From Xenopus tropicalis (Eukaryota > Chordata > Amphibia > Anura > Pipidae), in NCBI RefSeq assembly GCF_000004195.4, contig NC_030677.2, positions 97,182,829 to 97,246,828 on the forward strand: 64,000 nt of DNA, in the 5' to 3' direction. A program made the position numbers and the translations under genes. A model generated the notes under the pieces. It did no database searches and was not told the DNA's origin. It was given only the letters and a program-made list of their open reading frames with translations. Numbering within the stretch: the first letter of the stretch is position 1; each line of letters opens with the position of its first letter. Of the stretch, positions 1 to 11,473 are shown piece by piece.

Positions 1-1183
1 GCAAAAGTCTGTTCCTTTACATTACAATTAATTGCAGAGCAGGATTTCATGGATAAATGAAATGTTTTAGTTTCATACCCATTAAATTGTTATTGTGATG
101 GGCATATTATGGTAGGCATTTACCAAAGTTCATATGATATATGATATGATATGATCAAAATATGATTCTGATGCAGAAAAAACTTGATTTTTTTTTACCA
201 TTTATGTGACAAAACTGTGACAATCTGAAAGAATAAATACGCTATCAAAAAGCTGTTGGAAGTCAGTGGCAGATGTCCTTTTTACAACTGAAAGATCTTT
301 CTTTGCTTCGTGGTTTTAGAGGCTTTTGGTTTTTTTTTTACACTTTCTTTTGTGTGACAATTTGAAAAATGCGCGCTGTTTTTTCATTCATGCTTTTTTA
401 AGGAAGGCTGTTTTTAATAATCATTCATAGTTTTAGAGAAAATGAGTTTCGTCATGGTTTCAAAAATCTCTAAAACCATGAAAATGAGAATGTTGATGTT
501 TAACTGATGAGTTGTGAATATATGTATGACTTTATTTATATAGAGCTACCTGTATATGCAGTGATGAACATTTTTTCAATACAGTAAAAGCACATATACT
601 TTTTAAGAATATACACTGTCTGAGGCATGGGTTTATCATTACTAACTTGCCTTTTCATATACAGTATATTTAACAGGGCTCTGTTATGAACTCTCTTGTC
701 ATCTTCTTTATTGGTCTCCTAAGTCTTTGTATAATGATTAATGCATTAGATAAGTTATCACATTTTTATTTTGTTGTTTTGTGATATTGATTGAAGAAAG
801 TGATGTATTATTCTAATGTTGTATACTTCATCTTGTCTATGTGAAGATAAACTCGCCATGTTATGCTTGGCTGAAAAGATTTTTTTTTATTATGCCTAGA
901 AAATCTGTCGAGCAGTCAATATCCTATTAGCATTCAGCATGCCATAAAACAAAATAGAGCAATGAACAGTTTAGTCTTCAATATAAGGTGATCTATGATG
1001 CCAGGCACAGTGAACTAAGTTAAGAGCCTCTAATATAAGGTTTTTCTATGCTCTTTTAAGACTGATTTATGCGTAGAATGCATAGAGCATCCATGTTTAG
1101 TTTATTTTTCCTCTTTTAAGGTTTGAATTTGTATTCCTTGAGAAAACAAGACTTTGTGGACACACACTGAATGTTCTGAGGCA
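1..1183. other. AT-rich unique sequence, no gene seen
   Basis: No recognisable exon or transposon. Small local structure only: an ATGAT-type slippage tract near 131-154 and a short hairpin near 453-480 (CATGGTTT against AAACCATG). Poly-T runs are common. Confidence 0.6.
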
Positions 1184-1199
1184 TTATTGCTGTATGTCA

Positions 1200-1485
1200 T
1201 ATACACTGCCATTAAGTGCACTCACTTTGTTTAGGCTGATTAGTTGCCCGCTGATAAACCTCTCCCTGAAATGCCTTTCCACTGGCAGCAGAGTGAATGG
1301 CATATGCGTTGCTTGTTTTTCCAAAGTCCCACAAAATTTCCTCCTGCAGGCGACTTTGCTCAATTTCGGCAAATGAAGCAACACATATGCTTTCCCACTG
1401 GTGGTTCACTTTACTGAGCCCCCAGATGACTTTGTGAACACTTAGTTGCCTGCAGTTAATCTCAGGTACAGCGGACAACTAAGTA
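1200..1485. repeat. Degraded foldback repeat
   Basis: Two arms read as imperfect reverse complements: 1291-1314 (AATGGCATATGCGTTGCTT) and 1375-1400 (AAGCAACACATATGC...). The palindrome explains why modest open frames exist on both strands here, so I do not call a gene. The layout resembles the better preserved foldback at 32431-32605, but I could not align them convincingly. Confidence 0.5.
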
Positions 1486-1576
1486 TTCACAAATCTGAAG
1501 GCTATGGACTGCTGAAAATATTGAATGGGAAACAAACTTTTCACTAACCCATCATTTCTAGTATTTGTTCTGTGCA

Positions 1577-1594
1577 CGCGCACACACACACACA
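1577..1594. repeat. (CA)n microsatellite
   Basis: Short dinucleotide run following TGCACGCG, about nine CA units. Confidence 0.9.
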
Positions 1595-1923
1595 ATTACA
1601 CTAACACATTATTATTATATGGCCATTGGGCATTTATCACGTTTTCTAGAATCGTATGAAATGTCTCATTGAATAAAAAGGGTGTTTCTGAGCTGTACTC
1701 AGTACAGTTATTAATATGTAAAATGTGAATATAACATTTGTTAAAATGACTGAGATTACAAGTAAAACTACTTGTTAACCAAACTTGAGGTCAAAAATTC
1801 TTCCATGACTAGGAGTGGAACAAAGCATACATTTTTATCAGGCCACAAATTCAACTGTAAGTTGTGCAATAAGACAAACAATGACATTATAAGGTAGGTG
1901 TTGTGATACAGATATTTTATTGA

Positions 1924-2293
1924 CTAAAGGTCCCCATACACGGGCCGATTATAGCTGCCGATATCGGTCCCTTGGACCGATTCGGCAGCTAATCGGCCCA
2001 TGTATGGGCAGAACCGATCGGCCTGGTCGACCGAGATCTGGCCTGAAATTGGCCAGATCTCGATCGGCCAGGTTAGAAAATCCAGTCGGATCAGGGACCG
2101 CATCGGCTCATTGATGCGGTCCCCGAACCGACTGCCCCATGGCCGCAAATGTAATTCGATTCGATCGGATTATTTTTTTTTAAGCTACTTGCTACCCGAA
2201 TTCGCCCACCCGTAGGTGGGGATATCGGGTGAAGATCCGCTCGCTTGCCAACATCGCCAAGCGAGCGGATCTTATAGTGTATGGGGACCTTAA
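1924..2293. mobile_element. TTAA-type CpG-rich foldback MITE
   Basis: Terminal inverted repeats match: AAGGTCCCCATACAC at the left and GTGTATGGGGACCTT at the right. The right end abuts TTAA and the left CTAA, consistent with a TTAA target duplication with one substitution. The interior is a chain of palindromes built on GGCCGAT, CCAGATCTCGATCGGCC and GAGCGGATC motifs. It is far richer in CpG than its flanks. A degraded relative, split by another MITE, lies at 30940-31485. No coding capacity. Confidence 0.75.
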
Positions 2294-3115
2294 GGGGAAG
2301 ACTAACTTCCATCAGGACAGATATGGATTTTCTGGGTTTATTTTTAATGTATTGCTTTTGATACCCAGATTTAAATTCCTATGTGAATATTATTGCAAAG
2401 ATTTGTAGACATGTGCATATTTTCAATGGTGTAATTACCTTGTAAAAATGTATTCGTTAAGAAACATGAATAAAATATTATTGATACGGATAACAGAAAA
2501 AGTATTCAAGCGTAAAGAGAAAATAGCTGACATTCCCCTTAGAAAATGATGTTATGTATTGCAAAATGCAGGCTATTGATCTGTTCTACAATAGCTTTAG
2601 CCTGAGAGTAATATGCTTGTTTATGCCCACCTTCTTGTGTTTCTGATATCTATCTATCAAGTTCCTAAAATCCTTGTGTAAAAATTCATCCAGGTGTCTG
2701 TAGGTTAATTATTATTCTTCATTTATATAGTGGCAATATATTTTATGCAGAGAATGTTTAATGTTCACATCAGACTCTGCCACAGTGGAGAATACAGCCC
2801 AAGTTAATACAGCCCACTAGGGTTATTTTGGCAGGGACACGGAGAACACAGAAAAACTTGCAGATAATGTCCCAAACTGAACTGAACTCAGAACTCTGCA
2901 CTGAAATGCAACAGCACTTACCAGAGAGTCACTGTGAGGTTAATAAAATGTCTCACTTTGTTTTAATTTCAGAAGTAAATATTTTTAAATTAAAACTCAA
3001 AAAACATTCATATCCATGTATAAAATACAAAACAATTGAACCCCCACAGTAATTTCCAACTACTGTAAAGCAGCTAGATATCTGCACCAACATTTCTGCC
3101 TAGACATCTGTAACA
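2294..3115. other. Unique sequence, no gene seen
   Basis: AT-rich. The only open frame of note (2828-3052, 74 codons) has no recognisable domain and is best treated as chance. Confidence 0.6.
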
Positions 3116-3119
3116 GGCA

Positions 3120-3445
3120 TAATAACAACAGATGCTGAGGTTGCTGGGGGGGTCAGATATATAGGGTGGCTGGCGAAAGTCTTGCCTTATGGCTATATAC
3201 ATGTGTAAAAATTGATCAAAGGACTGAGTTAAACTGGCTTGTTTGGGGACCTTGCCAAATCAGGCTGATAAATTGTTTAGCACAAGGTTCAATAACTGGA
3301 TCATACTAGTGGCCTATATAGACTGATGGTGGGCACATGAGAAACCTGATGTGGTAGAAAAATTGCTCCAATCCCCAACAATATATCTCTTGGGCAATTT
3401 AGCTCCATATACACCCTTTCAGGATGTTGTCCTGTGTATGGCTAG
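3120..3445. repeat. Possible decayed TTAA-type foldback
   Basis: Phrases such as GCTTGTTTGGGGACCTTGCC (3237-3256) and GTGTATGGCTAG near the right end resemble decayed versions of the GAGCGGATC / GTGTATGGCC motifs of the element at 1924-2293. Ends are not definable by eye, so this is inference from motif similarity. Confidence 0.3.
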
Positions 3446-4193
3446 TTTAAGGATTACCTGTTATATCAACATGCTTATGGCTCATAGGGTGTTTGAGCCC
3501 CTAGAAGAAGCTAGGACTGCCCAAGCTAAACACTGCTTATTTTTTTAGCAGAAAAAAAAATGAGATAACTTTTAAAATGTTTGGAGACAAATGTTTTATA
3601 AACTCATTGAGTCAAAGTTGCATTTCATGGTATGTAGGGTTTTTGACATTTTTAACAGTTTATAAAAACTGTCATGTGACATTTATATATGTAAACAAAT
3701 ATGCAAGACAAGTAGTGTACAGAACCTAGGAAGATGTGTTGTTTTTCTTCGGGTACGATAAGTAAGCATAAACACACAGATATAGTATAAACAGAGAGAA
3801 TTCTGAAAAATTGACAGCTGAGAAATCCTTAGATTCTGTAGGAAAATGCTTTTGGATTTCAACTTTATTTAAGTGCCGAGTTTGAGTCAAACCATGCAGA
3901 GGCATTAATAGATTTCTTAATCAAAGCAACTGCATGTCTTGACATTTCCAGCAGGGAGTCTGGACAGCTGGCCAGATACTTAAATTTATAATTTAGGTTT
4001 ATTGTTGCTTCTCTGCCAAGAAGTCACAACACAGTGAATACAAAATTGTAAATACTTGCGTTAGATTCTCATGGAATAAAGAGTTCAAAAACCCATGAGT
4101 ATACTCAGAAAAAAAGCAATCTTCATTGTTTTAACTAAATTTACCATAAAGACTTAACGGGTTATGTAATAAAAGATGCTAAGATGCTAAGTT
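3446..4193. other. Unique sequence, no gene seen
   Basis: No transposon ends or coding features recognised in this AT-rich stretch. Confidence 0.55.
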
Positions 4194-4262
4194 TGCTATT
4201 GGTCTAGTTACCTACAGCAACCAATCAACAGGTATCACCTACTCGTCACACTTTGGTTTTCA
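4194..4262. repeat. Fragment of CTATAGCAACC dispersed repeat
   Basis: TTGGTCTAGTTACCTACAGC followed by AACCAATCA matches the opening of the better copy at 42200-42370; another fragment is at 11690-11790. It looks like a short, old dispersed repeat of unknown class. Confidence 0.45.
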
Positions 4263-4463
4263 TATTATTATAATAATATTCTTATTTATCATATATATTC
4301 TACATTTATTAGGGATCTTTTCTATTGGTAAATTATAAAAATCACATTTATGATCACATTAAAAGCTTTAGGTTTTTTTCATTTTGTCTACAATATGACA
4401 AAATCACAGCTATTTTAATATGCGAACATCCCTACAAACAAACAAAACAATCTCTGGACTGCT

Positions 4464-4507
4464 TCAGTTTGGTTTAGGGATCAGTTTGGTTTAGGGATCG
4501 GTTTGGG
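4464..4507. repeat. 17-bp tandem repeat, ~2.6 copies
   Basis: CAGTTTGGTTTAGGGAT is repeated with one variant final partial copy (CGGTTTGG). Confidence 0.85.
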
Positions 4508-4685
4508 GTTGTTGGGTACACCAACTATCTGCAGTCATAGGCATAAAGTTTCCTTGGAAGCTTTTAGACTGGAGTAGGTAGTCATATGTCAGGAGGCTTC
4601 ATTTACTAATAGTGGGTAAGGGTGCAAAGTTCAAAAACAGACACATGCCACCATGTATTTCAAACTTTGCAAACTGTCTCACCAC

Positions 4686-5125
4686 TAGGGATGTAGCGAA
4701 CATCGCCAAAAATGTGTATAGAATATTCGCGAACTTTGCGAACCCCATAGACTTCAATGGGAAGGCGAACTTTAAAACCTAGAAAAGCCATTTCTGGCCA
4801 GAAAACTGATTTTAAAGTTGTTTAAAGGGTGCCACGACCTGGACAGTGGCATGCAGGAGGGGGATCAAGCAAAAATTTCTCTGAAAAATACTTTGTAAAA
4901 AAACCGCAAAAAAAAAAATGCAAAAAAACAACGCCAAAAAAAACCCGCAAACTATTCCTATGTATACGCAAAGGCGAAAAACCGAAGCGAAAAAACGCGG
5001 CGCAAAAAAAAACCGCGGCGAACCCAAAATGGCGAACATCGCCAAAAGTTCGCGAATTTGCGGACTTGCGAACACCCGATGTTCGCGCGAATTAGTTCGC
5101 CGGCGAACAGTTCGCTACATCTCTA
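4686..5125. mobile_element. hAT-type MITE with perfect 8-bp target duplication
   Basis: The left terminus TAGGGATGTAGCGAAC and right terminus GTTCGCTACATCTCTA are inverted repeats. The flanking octamer CTCACCAC is present immediately on both sides (4678-4685 and 5126-5133), the signature of hAT transposition. The 440-bp body carries GCGAACATCGCCAAAA blocks near both ends and an A-rich centre. The open frames inside (for example 4829-5095) come from lysine-coding A-runs and are not genes. Non-autonomous. Confidence 0.9.
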
Positions 5126-5133
5126 CTCACCAC

Positions 5134-5689
5134 CAGTGCCTGCTGCCTTAGGTCCTTGAACTCCAAAATAAAGCAAGAGGTCCTTGATTATTACTTTTGT
5201 ATATCTGCTGTATAAAAGCCCACCACCAAACACATGTAAATAATGACTTCATATCGGGAAAAAAGTCATCACTGCCAAAAATGTATCAGCTCTTGGACCA
5301 CTTCTCATTCTTACTTGTGTAATAGTGGGCAATTCTAGAGTCAGTTTCCCCCTCTTGTTTAGAGAAGCATGATTCATGAAAACAGATCATGGAAACTGGA
5401 ACAAAGACCGAAATGGTTTTGCCTTGGAAAGTTTCAAAATAAAGTTCATAAATAGCTTTGGCTATAATATAAAGGGTCCAGTTGGGGTAAAACCAGCCTT
5501 TGTGGGGCCCCATTATTTATTATTATTTATAACCTAAAATGAAGCTCTTCAGCTGTTATTGAAATACAACCCCCAGTTTGCCCCCCAACAGAAGACAATG
5601 TGCAGGTTTTAAAACAAAAAAAGTATAATAGAATTGTGTCCCATGTGTTGAATGTTATATATATAATATAAATGACATACAGTTAGTGA
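5134..5689. other. Unique sequence, no gene seen
   Basis: Contains a small TTATTATTTAT-type low-complexity tract near 5512-5530; no repeat ends or exon-like frame recognised. Confidence 0.55.
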
Positions 5690-5765
5690 TAGTGATGAGC
5701 AAAATTTTTCGACAGGCATGGATTTGTGAATGTGTGAAAATGTGTGAAAATTTTAATGCACACTT
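5690..5765. mobile_element. TAGTGATGAGC-family MITE, left end only
   Basis: Begins TAGTGATGAGCAAAATTTTT and continues GACAGGCATGGATTTG, matching the left end of the intact copies at 19140, 27721 and 28608. The rest has decayed or been lost, and no right end (CTCATCACTA) is seen nearby. Confidence 0.6.
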
Positions 5766-5829
5766 TGACACACACTGGGCACAATTGCATTAAAAATGTT
5801 CTGATGTTCTGAAGTCCAGATGTTATTTT

Positions 5830-5935
5830 CTTTAGGTGCAATTCTGCTTGGCATATTGACGTTGGCTGCGGTGTAAACCCTGGAGCTTCAAGGTGGCAAT
5901 AATTCCAGGGTTCCCGTGTTGGTGCCAAGCACATC
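5830..5935. repeat. Imperfect inverted repeat
   Basis: GCTTGGCAT near 5848 and GTGCCAAGC near 5922 bracket an internal pair CCTGGAG / CCAGGG. Both strands stay open because of the symmetry. Probably an old dispersed foldback; class unknown. Confidence 0.4.
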
Positions 5936-6025
5936 TATACAAGAAACTGTGCATGAAATAGCTTTGAACACAAGCTTTTAATGAATGGTGTTTTATGGAA
6001 TGGTGTTGATTTGCCAAATACTACT

Positions 6026-6087
6026 CGATTGATCGAGCCTAGTCTGACTCCTTCCTATACAGAAGGAAGGCTAGGCTCGATCAATCG
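6026..6087. repeat. Perfect 17-bp-arm hairpin
   Basis: CGATTGATCGAGCCTAG (6026-6042) is the exact reverse complement of CTAGGCTCGATCAATCG (6071-6087). The loop holds a second pair, CTTCCT against AGGAAG. CpG content is above the surroundings, so it is probably a remnant of a foldback transposon rather than a functional RNA. Confidence 0.75.
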
Positions 6088-6875
6088 ATTGTGCATAGTG
6101 GATGCAGCTCCTTCCTTCGCCGTATCGCCTTATTTCAAATGACCGTAAGCCAAGTTTTAGCAGGTATTTTCTAATAAAGCATTCAAAATACTAAATGGTT
6201 TGCAGGATAGGGCAGTTATTGGTGCAGGGTAGAATAGATTTTTTACTTAAAAAATTTTAGTGTTACTTTTCTTTTAACGAATCCTCAGTGAAATCCACTG
6301 ACTTTAAATTATAAACATATACTAGCATGACACATTGTGACATCTTAGATACTTTTATACTTAGATACTGTGCCAGAGGTGGGAAAAATCTTGCTACTTT
6401 ATGATTAATGTGAAGAATTAAATAGTAGACGCAGCAGCTAAAACATTACTGATTAGGTTGCAATAAATAATTACAGGAAGCAAAATTATAACGTATGTAA
6501 CAAATTATTGGGTACTTTTTACTTTGGTATTCAAACAAAAAAAAGTAAAGGTGTTTTAAGGATGATTAAATAACCGCAGGGCTTTTCATAAGTAGTTTAT
6601 TTCATCTAGGAACAGTCAGCAGGAAAAGAGAATTCTCAAAATAAATATATGTCAAGCTTACAATGCAACTTGCCAGGAATCACCTTCATGCTTCATGATC
6701 AAACATTACATAGAAGCAAACTACTAGATGTCCAAAGGTTCACTGGACAGAACCAAAACTTCATATGATAACCTGGACTGAGACAAACATTTACATAATT
6801 TTTTTTTGTTTGGTTTTTTTAAATAGGAATACATATTAGTATATAGATTACTGAATTATAATACAATGCAGTTCA
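6088..6875. other. Unique sequence, no gene seen
   Basis: AT-rich with long T-runs; nothing coding or repetitive recognised. Confidence 0.55.
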
Positions 6876-6962
6876 ACAGGTATGGTATAGCTTAGCTGGA
6901 ATGCTTCAAACATGGGGTTATCCAGATAACAGTTCTTCCTGCAATGTGGAGCACCATACCTT
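6876..6962. mobile_element. TACAGGTAT-family MITE, fragment
   Basis: Runs from ACAGGTATGG to CATACCTTAAG with internal GTTATCCAGATAACAG, a decayed version of the first ~90 bases of the intact copy at 48978-49309. Confidence 0.5.
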
Positions 6963-7317
6963 AAGGTGGTCATGCACGTTCAGATTTTAGTCTTCTTCCC
7001 ACAAACGTTCAGCTATAGATTGTACGTTTAAATGCAATGATCTAAAACTAACATTCAGATAAAAATTATGGCATAAAGCCCTAGAAATAACAAATCAGAG
7101 GATATTCTGAGCATTAAATAATAGGCAGACAACAATTGTACAAAAGTGACTTCCTGGAAATGTATTGTATGTCCACCAAGGATATTGTCAGATACACAAT
7201 ACATGCCTAGTTTTCTATCATTATCTGACTAAAATTTCCTAACCTGTCCAATTGACTAAAGGACTGATTGCGATAGTACAAAATTGTATAACTATATTGG
7301 TGCGATGACCAACTTAA
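6961..7317. mobile_element. TTAA-type MITE, GTGGTCATGCACG family
   Basis: Left end TTAAGGTGGTCATGCACG and right end (reverse complement) TTAAGTTGGTCATCGCACC are near-matching inverted repeats bounded by TTAA. The body shares CATGCACGTTCAGATTT, ATAGATTGTA and AACTAACATTCAG with a second copy at 43698-44097. Older and less CpG-rich than the foldbacks at 1924 and 61703. Confidence 0.65.
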
Positions 7318-8181
7318 ATGCAACCATCGTTATCGTATAGACTTATTCTAGTTTACTTATTATGTACAAACTAACAAATTGTTTGTTAAAAAGGTTTATG
7401 GTTTCAAGAGAATTTAAATTTTCTGGGTAAGGGGGATTAGGTTTTATCTATACCAGCACTAGCGTGATAGGTTTGTGTAAATGACTAAATTACGTACATG
7501 AACTATAGAAATTTTTTACCTTGGTTTGTGAAAAAAAATCAATATTTTATTTTTAGGTCACTGTGTGCCTCCATTTTAATGATATCAGTAGTAGAGTAGA
7601 GTGCATCTATTAATTAATTCATACACAATAGGTGAATGCCAAAAAAAAAACCACTACAACATGCCCAATTTACTTATACACAAGTATGAGATTTCTGTCC
7701 TTTCACCATAATTATGAAACTGTAAAACTTAAAAAATACACCAATTTAGAAGTGCCATAGTGCTACCAATTATTTGCCAAAAGTAATTTTGCCAGGTGTA
7801 GACTAGATACAGATACTAGATACAGCAACCACTATAGCATTTCATTCTCTATGTCATATCCTCCTTGCTATTATGCTCTATGGCATTTATTCGCCAGTGT
7901 TCTTGCTCACTTACTGACACAGCAGTGTTTTCCTATTGTTGGAACCATTTTAGCCGTTTGAACAATAGCCTGGGGTAATTACATGGCATATTTTTGCCAG
8001 CAATTTTTGAGAACATTGCACTCGCAATATTTACAATATTTACTAAATATGCACATTTTTGTGAAAGTGATAAGAAAAACATTCAAACTATTAAATATAA
8101 TAATAAATATTCTATATTTGTCCTAACAACAATTTATAATTCCTTAAAAATATATAGTGCTATAAAATCTGAATATATATA

Positions 8182-8183
<2 letters not shown>
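7318..8183. other. AT-rich unique sequence, no gene seen
   Basis: Contains a short duplicated ACTAGATACAG phrase near 7803-7826. No repeat family or exon recognised. Confidence 0.55.
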
Positions 8184-8224
<41 letters not shown>

Positions 8225-8227
8225 CTG

Positions 8228-8264
<37 letters not shown>
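8184..8264. repeat. Paired (TA)n microsatellites
   Basis: Two TA runs (about 8185-8221 and 8230-8264) separated by a short AATACTGTAT. The tract abuts the left edge of the dispersed repeat at 8265, a position typical of microsatellites seeded at element ends. Confidence 0.9.
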
Positions 8265-8265
<1 letters not shown>

Positions 8266-8549
8266 CACACAGAGAGGAGCACACCCTATACAAGTCCAAA
8301 TGCTCTTGGTGCAGGTCAAAAACCAAAATATAATAGAAGAGTGATGCATGTTTTTATTGAAAAACGTTTCGAGCATGACCAGTGCTCTTCCCCCGGGACA
8401 AACCAACAGACCATATCCCAACACCCACAGTAAATACCCCCACCACATAAAATGGCACACAAAAAAATGGCCACAGTAATCATGGCAACCAGTGTAAACA
8501 AAGCCCACACCCACCAGAACAGGATAAATTCAAGTGTCAACCTATACAG
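8265..8549. repeat. ACGTTTCGAGC-type dispersed repeat
   Basis: Contains TTTTTATTGAAAAACGTTTC followed by GAGCATGACCAGTGCTCTTC, a phrase I recognise from interspersed repeats in amphibian DNA. TA runs at the left and a foldback MITE at the right bound it. Related but diverged phrases appear near 10340-10400, 15690-15740 and 51690. No coding remnant identified. Confidence 0.5.
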
Positions 8550-9049
8550 TAGGGGGCACATTTACTAACCCACGAACGGGCTGAATGCGTCCGATTGCGT
8601 TTTTTTTGTAATGATCGGTATTTTGCGATTTTTTTCGGAAATTATCGCGACTTTTTCGTTACCAATACGATTTGCGTGAAAAAACGCGAGTTTTTCGTAG
8701 CCATTCCGAAAGTTGCGCAAAATCTGTCGATTTTTTCGTAGCGTTAAAACTTGCGCGAAAAGTCGCAATTTTTTCGTAGAGTTAAAACTTGCGCAAAACA
8801 TCGCGCCTTTTAAGTTTTAACGCTACGAAAAAATCGCCAGATTTTGCGCAACTTTTGGAATGGCTACGAAAAACTCGCGTTTTTTTCGCGCAAATCGTAT
8901 TGGTAACGAAAAAGTCGCGATAATTTCCGAAAAGTCGTAAAGGCGCCGAAAAAATCGCAAAAAATACGAAAAAGTCGCAAAATGTTCGTTTTCCAATCGG
9001 AATTTTTCCAATTCGGATTCGAATTCGTGTCTTAGTAAATCAGCCCCTA
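8550..9049. mobile_element. 500-bp near-palindromic foldback MITE
   Basis: Ends TAGGGGGCACATTTACTAA and TTAGTAAATCAGCCCCTA are inverted repeats, and the symmetry continues almost to the centre near 8800. The arms are rich in TTTTTCGTAGC, TCGCGAC and CGCAAAA. TA flanks the element, so a TA or short T/A target is possible. The open frames on the minus strand (for example 8565-8801) only reflect the arms. Relatives: 14486-14962 (old) and 38938-39502 (left-truncated). Confidence 0.85.
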
Positions 9050-9700
9050 GGGGTGGGCAAACTACGGCACACCGATTCGGGCCCCTTAAAAGAAATATGG
9101 GCCCTGATTGGTTGCGCCCCGTGCGTGCGCACGACGTATCCCTTGAGTGCTACTGTTGGCCTTTTCAATTGGCCCTATACGTCCAGGTCCTTTTTTGAAT
9201 GCGGTTTGCAATAACTAGAATTGGACACATGAGAGTTGTAGTCACGCTCAGATGTGCTCCCCACCACTCCATGTAGCTGTTGAAGTCACTTACCTGTTGT
9301 GCTTCATTTTCCACAAACCGCCAGGGACCGACACAGGACCCTTGCTCTCCTCACTGTCTGCCAGCCGAATCTAGATATTTGCGTTGGTTGACTATTGGGC
9401 ACGTCTAACCTGCATTCCTGAACCTAGCTTGGGTGCATTGTATACATGATACCTAGGCAACAGTGCGCCCCACGCTCCCCACAATCCGGCACGCTAATTG
9501 AATGCCCCCAACCAGCTGCCACAACCTTACCGACATTTGACTGGGCATTGCCCCCGTGGGGGACACAATCTGCTCTACATGATGATCACATTTACACACT
9601 GAAGTTCAGCGATCGCTGGGTACAGTTGACAGGTGGGGGCTCCTCTCAATGTGCGACACGAGAGGAGCCCCTATGTGTGCAGCACTCTTTCTATTATGTA
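9050..9700. other. GC-rich stretch, unclassified, possibly with a hAT-type end
   Basis: Distinctly richer in G+C and CpG than flanking DNA. It opens AGGGGTGGGCAAACTACGGC, which resembles termini of hAT (Charlie-like) elements; no matching right end was found. A perfect 12-bp stem (GGGGCTCCTCTC, 9636-9647, against GAGAGGAGCCCC, 9660-9671) lies near its end. The open frame 9446-9793 runs across this region into the next element and is not credible as a gene. Confidence 0.35.
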
Positions 9701-10002
9701 CAGGGCCGGATTTCTCTTCGGTGCGCCCCGAGGCCGCCCCTGTGGGAGTCCCCCATGCGCATGCACAAATGCGCCCCCGGTGCGCATGCGTAAAGCGCCA
9801 GCTCCCCATTGCGCATGTGCAAAGCGCCAGCGCATGCGCGAACGCTCTTTTTAACTCCCATACGGAGCAGTGGGGAGAGGTCCCGACTGCTCCGTATGGG
9901 AGCAAAATTAAAAAATGTTCTTGCGGCGGGGCGGCATGCCGCCCCTAAACTTCTGCCGCCCTAGGCCCGGGCCTTTGTGGCCTCTCCACAAATCCGGGCC
10001 TG
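9701..10002. mobile_element. CAGGCCCGGATTT-type MITE, CpG-rich
   Basis: Inverted termini CAGGGCCGGATTT and AAATCCGGGCCTG. The interior repeats GCGCATGCGCA-like blocks and carries a perfect 17-bp stem, CTCCCATACGGAGCAGT (9855-9871) against its complement at 9886-9902. Relatives: 26714-26860 and a fragment ending at 47399. Confidence 0.75.
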
Positions 10003-10061
10003 ATTATGTATATGGCTGTGTATGCACATTTAAACATACTTTTTGCTTTGCAAAGAAATCC

Positions 10062-10271
10062 CAGTGTTGCTGGTCTTTTTTGTATGATGTGATATGTTTT
10101 TACCATGCACCTGGGTATGTTATTAAAGGGGTGTGCCACCCCTCTAGTAATATATATATATATATATCCACAAAAAGACCAGCAACATATTTTGGAATAT
10201 AACTCGGTGTTGCTAGTGTTTTTTTGAATATTTAAATAATTTTTACCTTGCACCTGAGGTAAGAATGCCAC
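10062..10271. repeat. Imperfect direct duplication around (TA)n
   Basis: 10062-10139 (CAGTGTTGCTGGTC ... TTACCATGCACCTG ... GTGCCAC) and 10205-10271 (CGGTGTTGCTAGTG ... TTACCTTGCACCTG ... ATGCCAC) are diverged direct copies. Between them lies a TA run (about 10150-10168) and an inverted piece, AAAAAGACCAGCAAC. Confidence 0.65.
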
Positions 10272-10299
10272 TCTGGGTTCGCTATATATATATAAATAT

Positions 10300-10429
10300 A
10301 ATAACAAAGGGATCCGCACTCATAGGATTTATGAAAAAAAAAGTGGTGTTTATTATGAGAAGACTAACGTTGCGGCTATCACACTAGCCTTTTTCAAAGT
10401 GACTCACACAATAACTGCAGAGTTTAAAT

Positions 10430-10490
<61 letters not shown>

Positions 10491-10527
10491 CAGCGAAGAG
10501 AGTGAGTGCGGATCTCTTCACTGCTGT
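10300..10527. repeat. Dispersed repeat with (TA)n core
   Basis: ATCCGCACTCA near 10311 has its complement TGAGTGCGGAT near 10503. Between them lie GTGTTTATTATGAGAAGAC, an ACGTTGCGGC motif and a TA run of about 55 bases (10432-10487). A 14-bp hairpin with one mismatch (CAGCAGCGAAGAGA with TCTCTTCACTGCTG) closes at 10488-10526. The open frame 10384-10632 is driven by the TA run. Confidence 0.55.
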
Positions 10528-11473
10528 ATCTAATTCTTCACCTGGACCTGCACCCAGGCTATTGTGACACGATTGACGGCTATATATATATACAGTACAT
10601 ATAGCAACTCCAAACCACACACAACACAACACAAGGGTGAAAGATACAAACTAACTGGACTTTTCCAATTCAAAGTTTTGGTTGGATTTCCAACTCACTG
10701 ATGCTATGAGTAAAAAGGAAAAAAAAAATTATATATATATGATATAGATAGATATATTAGAGATCAGATGATCAATCAGATTATCAAATTAAGAAAAAGT
10801 TGTAATATTGCCGATAGCTTTTTGAAAACTTGCAGCAAACACTGAGTAAATTAATTAAGTATTGATTTGTAATAAGAAAAAAAGAGGAAAAATAAATCCT
10901 CTTTAATCTGTGATAGTTTAGACGAAGGATTAGAAAGCAATGTTAAATTAAAGAGGGATGGATTCTTAACTATTTCAATTAAGTATGAGAGAGGTGATTT
11001 ACAAGCAGTGGAAAAAGAAAAGGAAATACTTCTATCATCTAGCTTTGTAACTGCAAGCCTGGAACGCCTGCACATTTACCGTCCCAAGTGAGCTATTAAG
11101 GAATAAAAGGCTACAATATCTTTAGTCTAGTAATAAAAAATTCTAATTATTCAGCTGAAATATTGGTCTCAGGTTCATTCAAATACAGGTACAGGTCACA
11201 AATATTTTGGATGTAATAAAAGATTTTGGAAGGCACTGTATATTTCAAACGGTGGCTAATTGTACCAGTGTTCACTGACAATTTATTTTTAAAAACCCTG
11301 ATACAGTCAAGCCATAAATGTATAAGCATAACAGTCAACATATTAATATTTATTGTTTTATATATTTCATAACAAGCAAACAAAACTCAGAGCTGAAACT
11401 TGTACTAACCCTATTTTTTGGCACCGTTACATGACATGTTTGTTTAGCAAGCAACAGGTTTGTACTAGAATCT
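10528..11473. other. AT-rich sequence, no gene seen
   Basis: Includes short TA and GATA-like runs near 10580-10600 and 10732-10760. The rest is unremarkable. Confidence 0.5.

Noticed and set aside
6026..6087. Perfect hairpin considered as a microRNA precursor or terminator
   Set aside because: CpG-rich palindromic fragments of this kind are typical of foldback transposons in this window, and there is no sign of a precursor-like asymmetric stem.
9945..10319. 124-codon minus-strand frame rich in Tyr/Ile
   Set aside because: Driven by (TA)n runs and a duplicated dispersed repeat; no domain.
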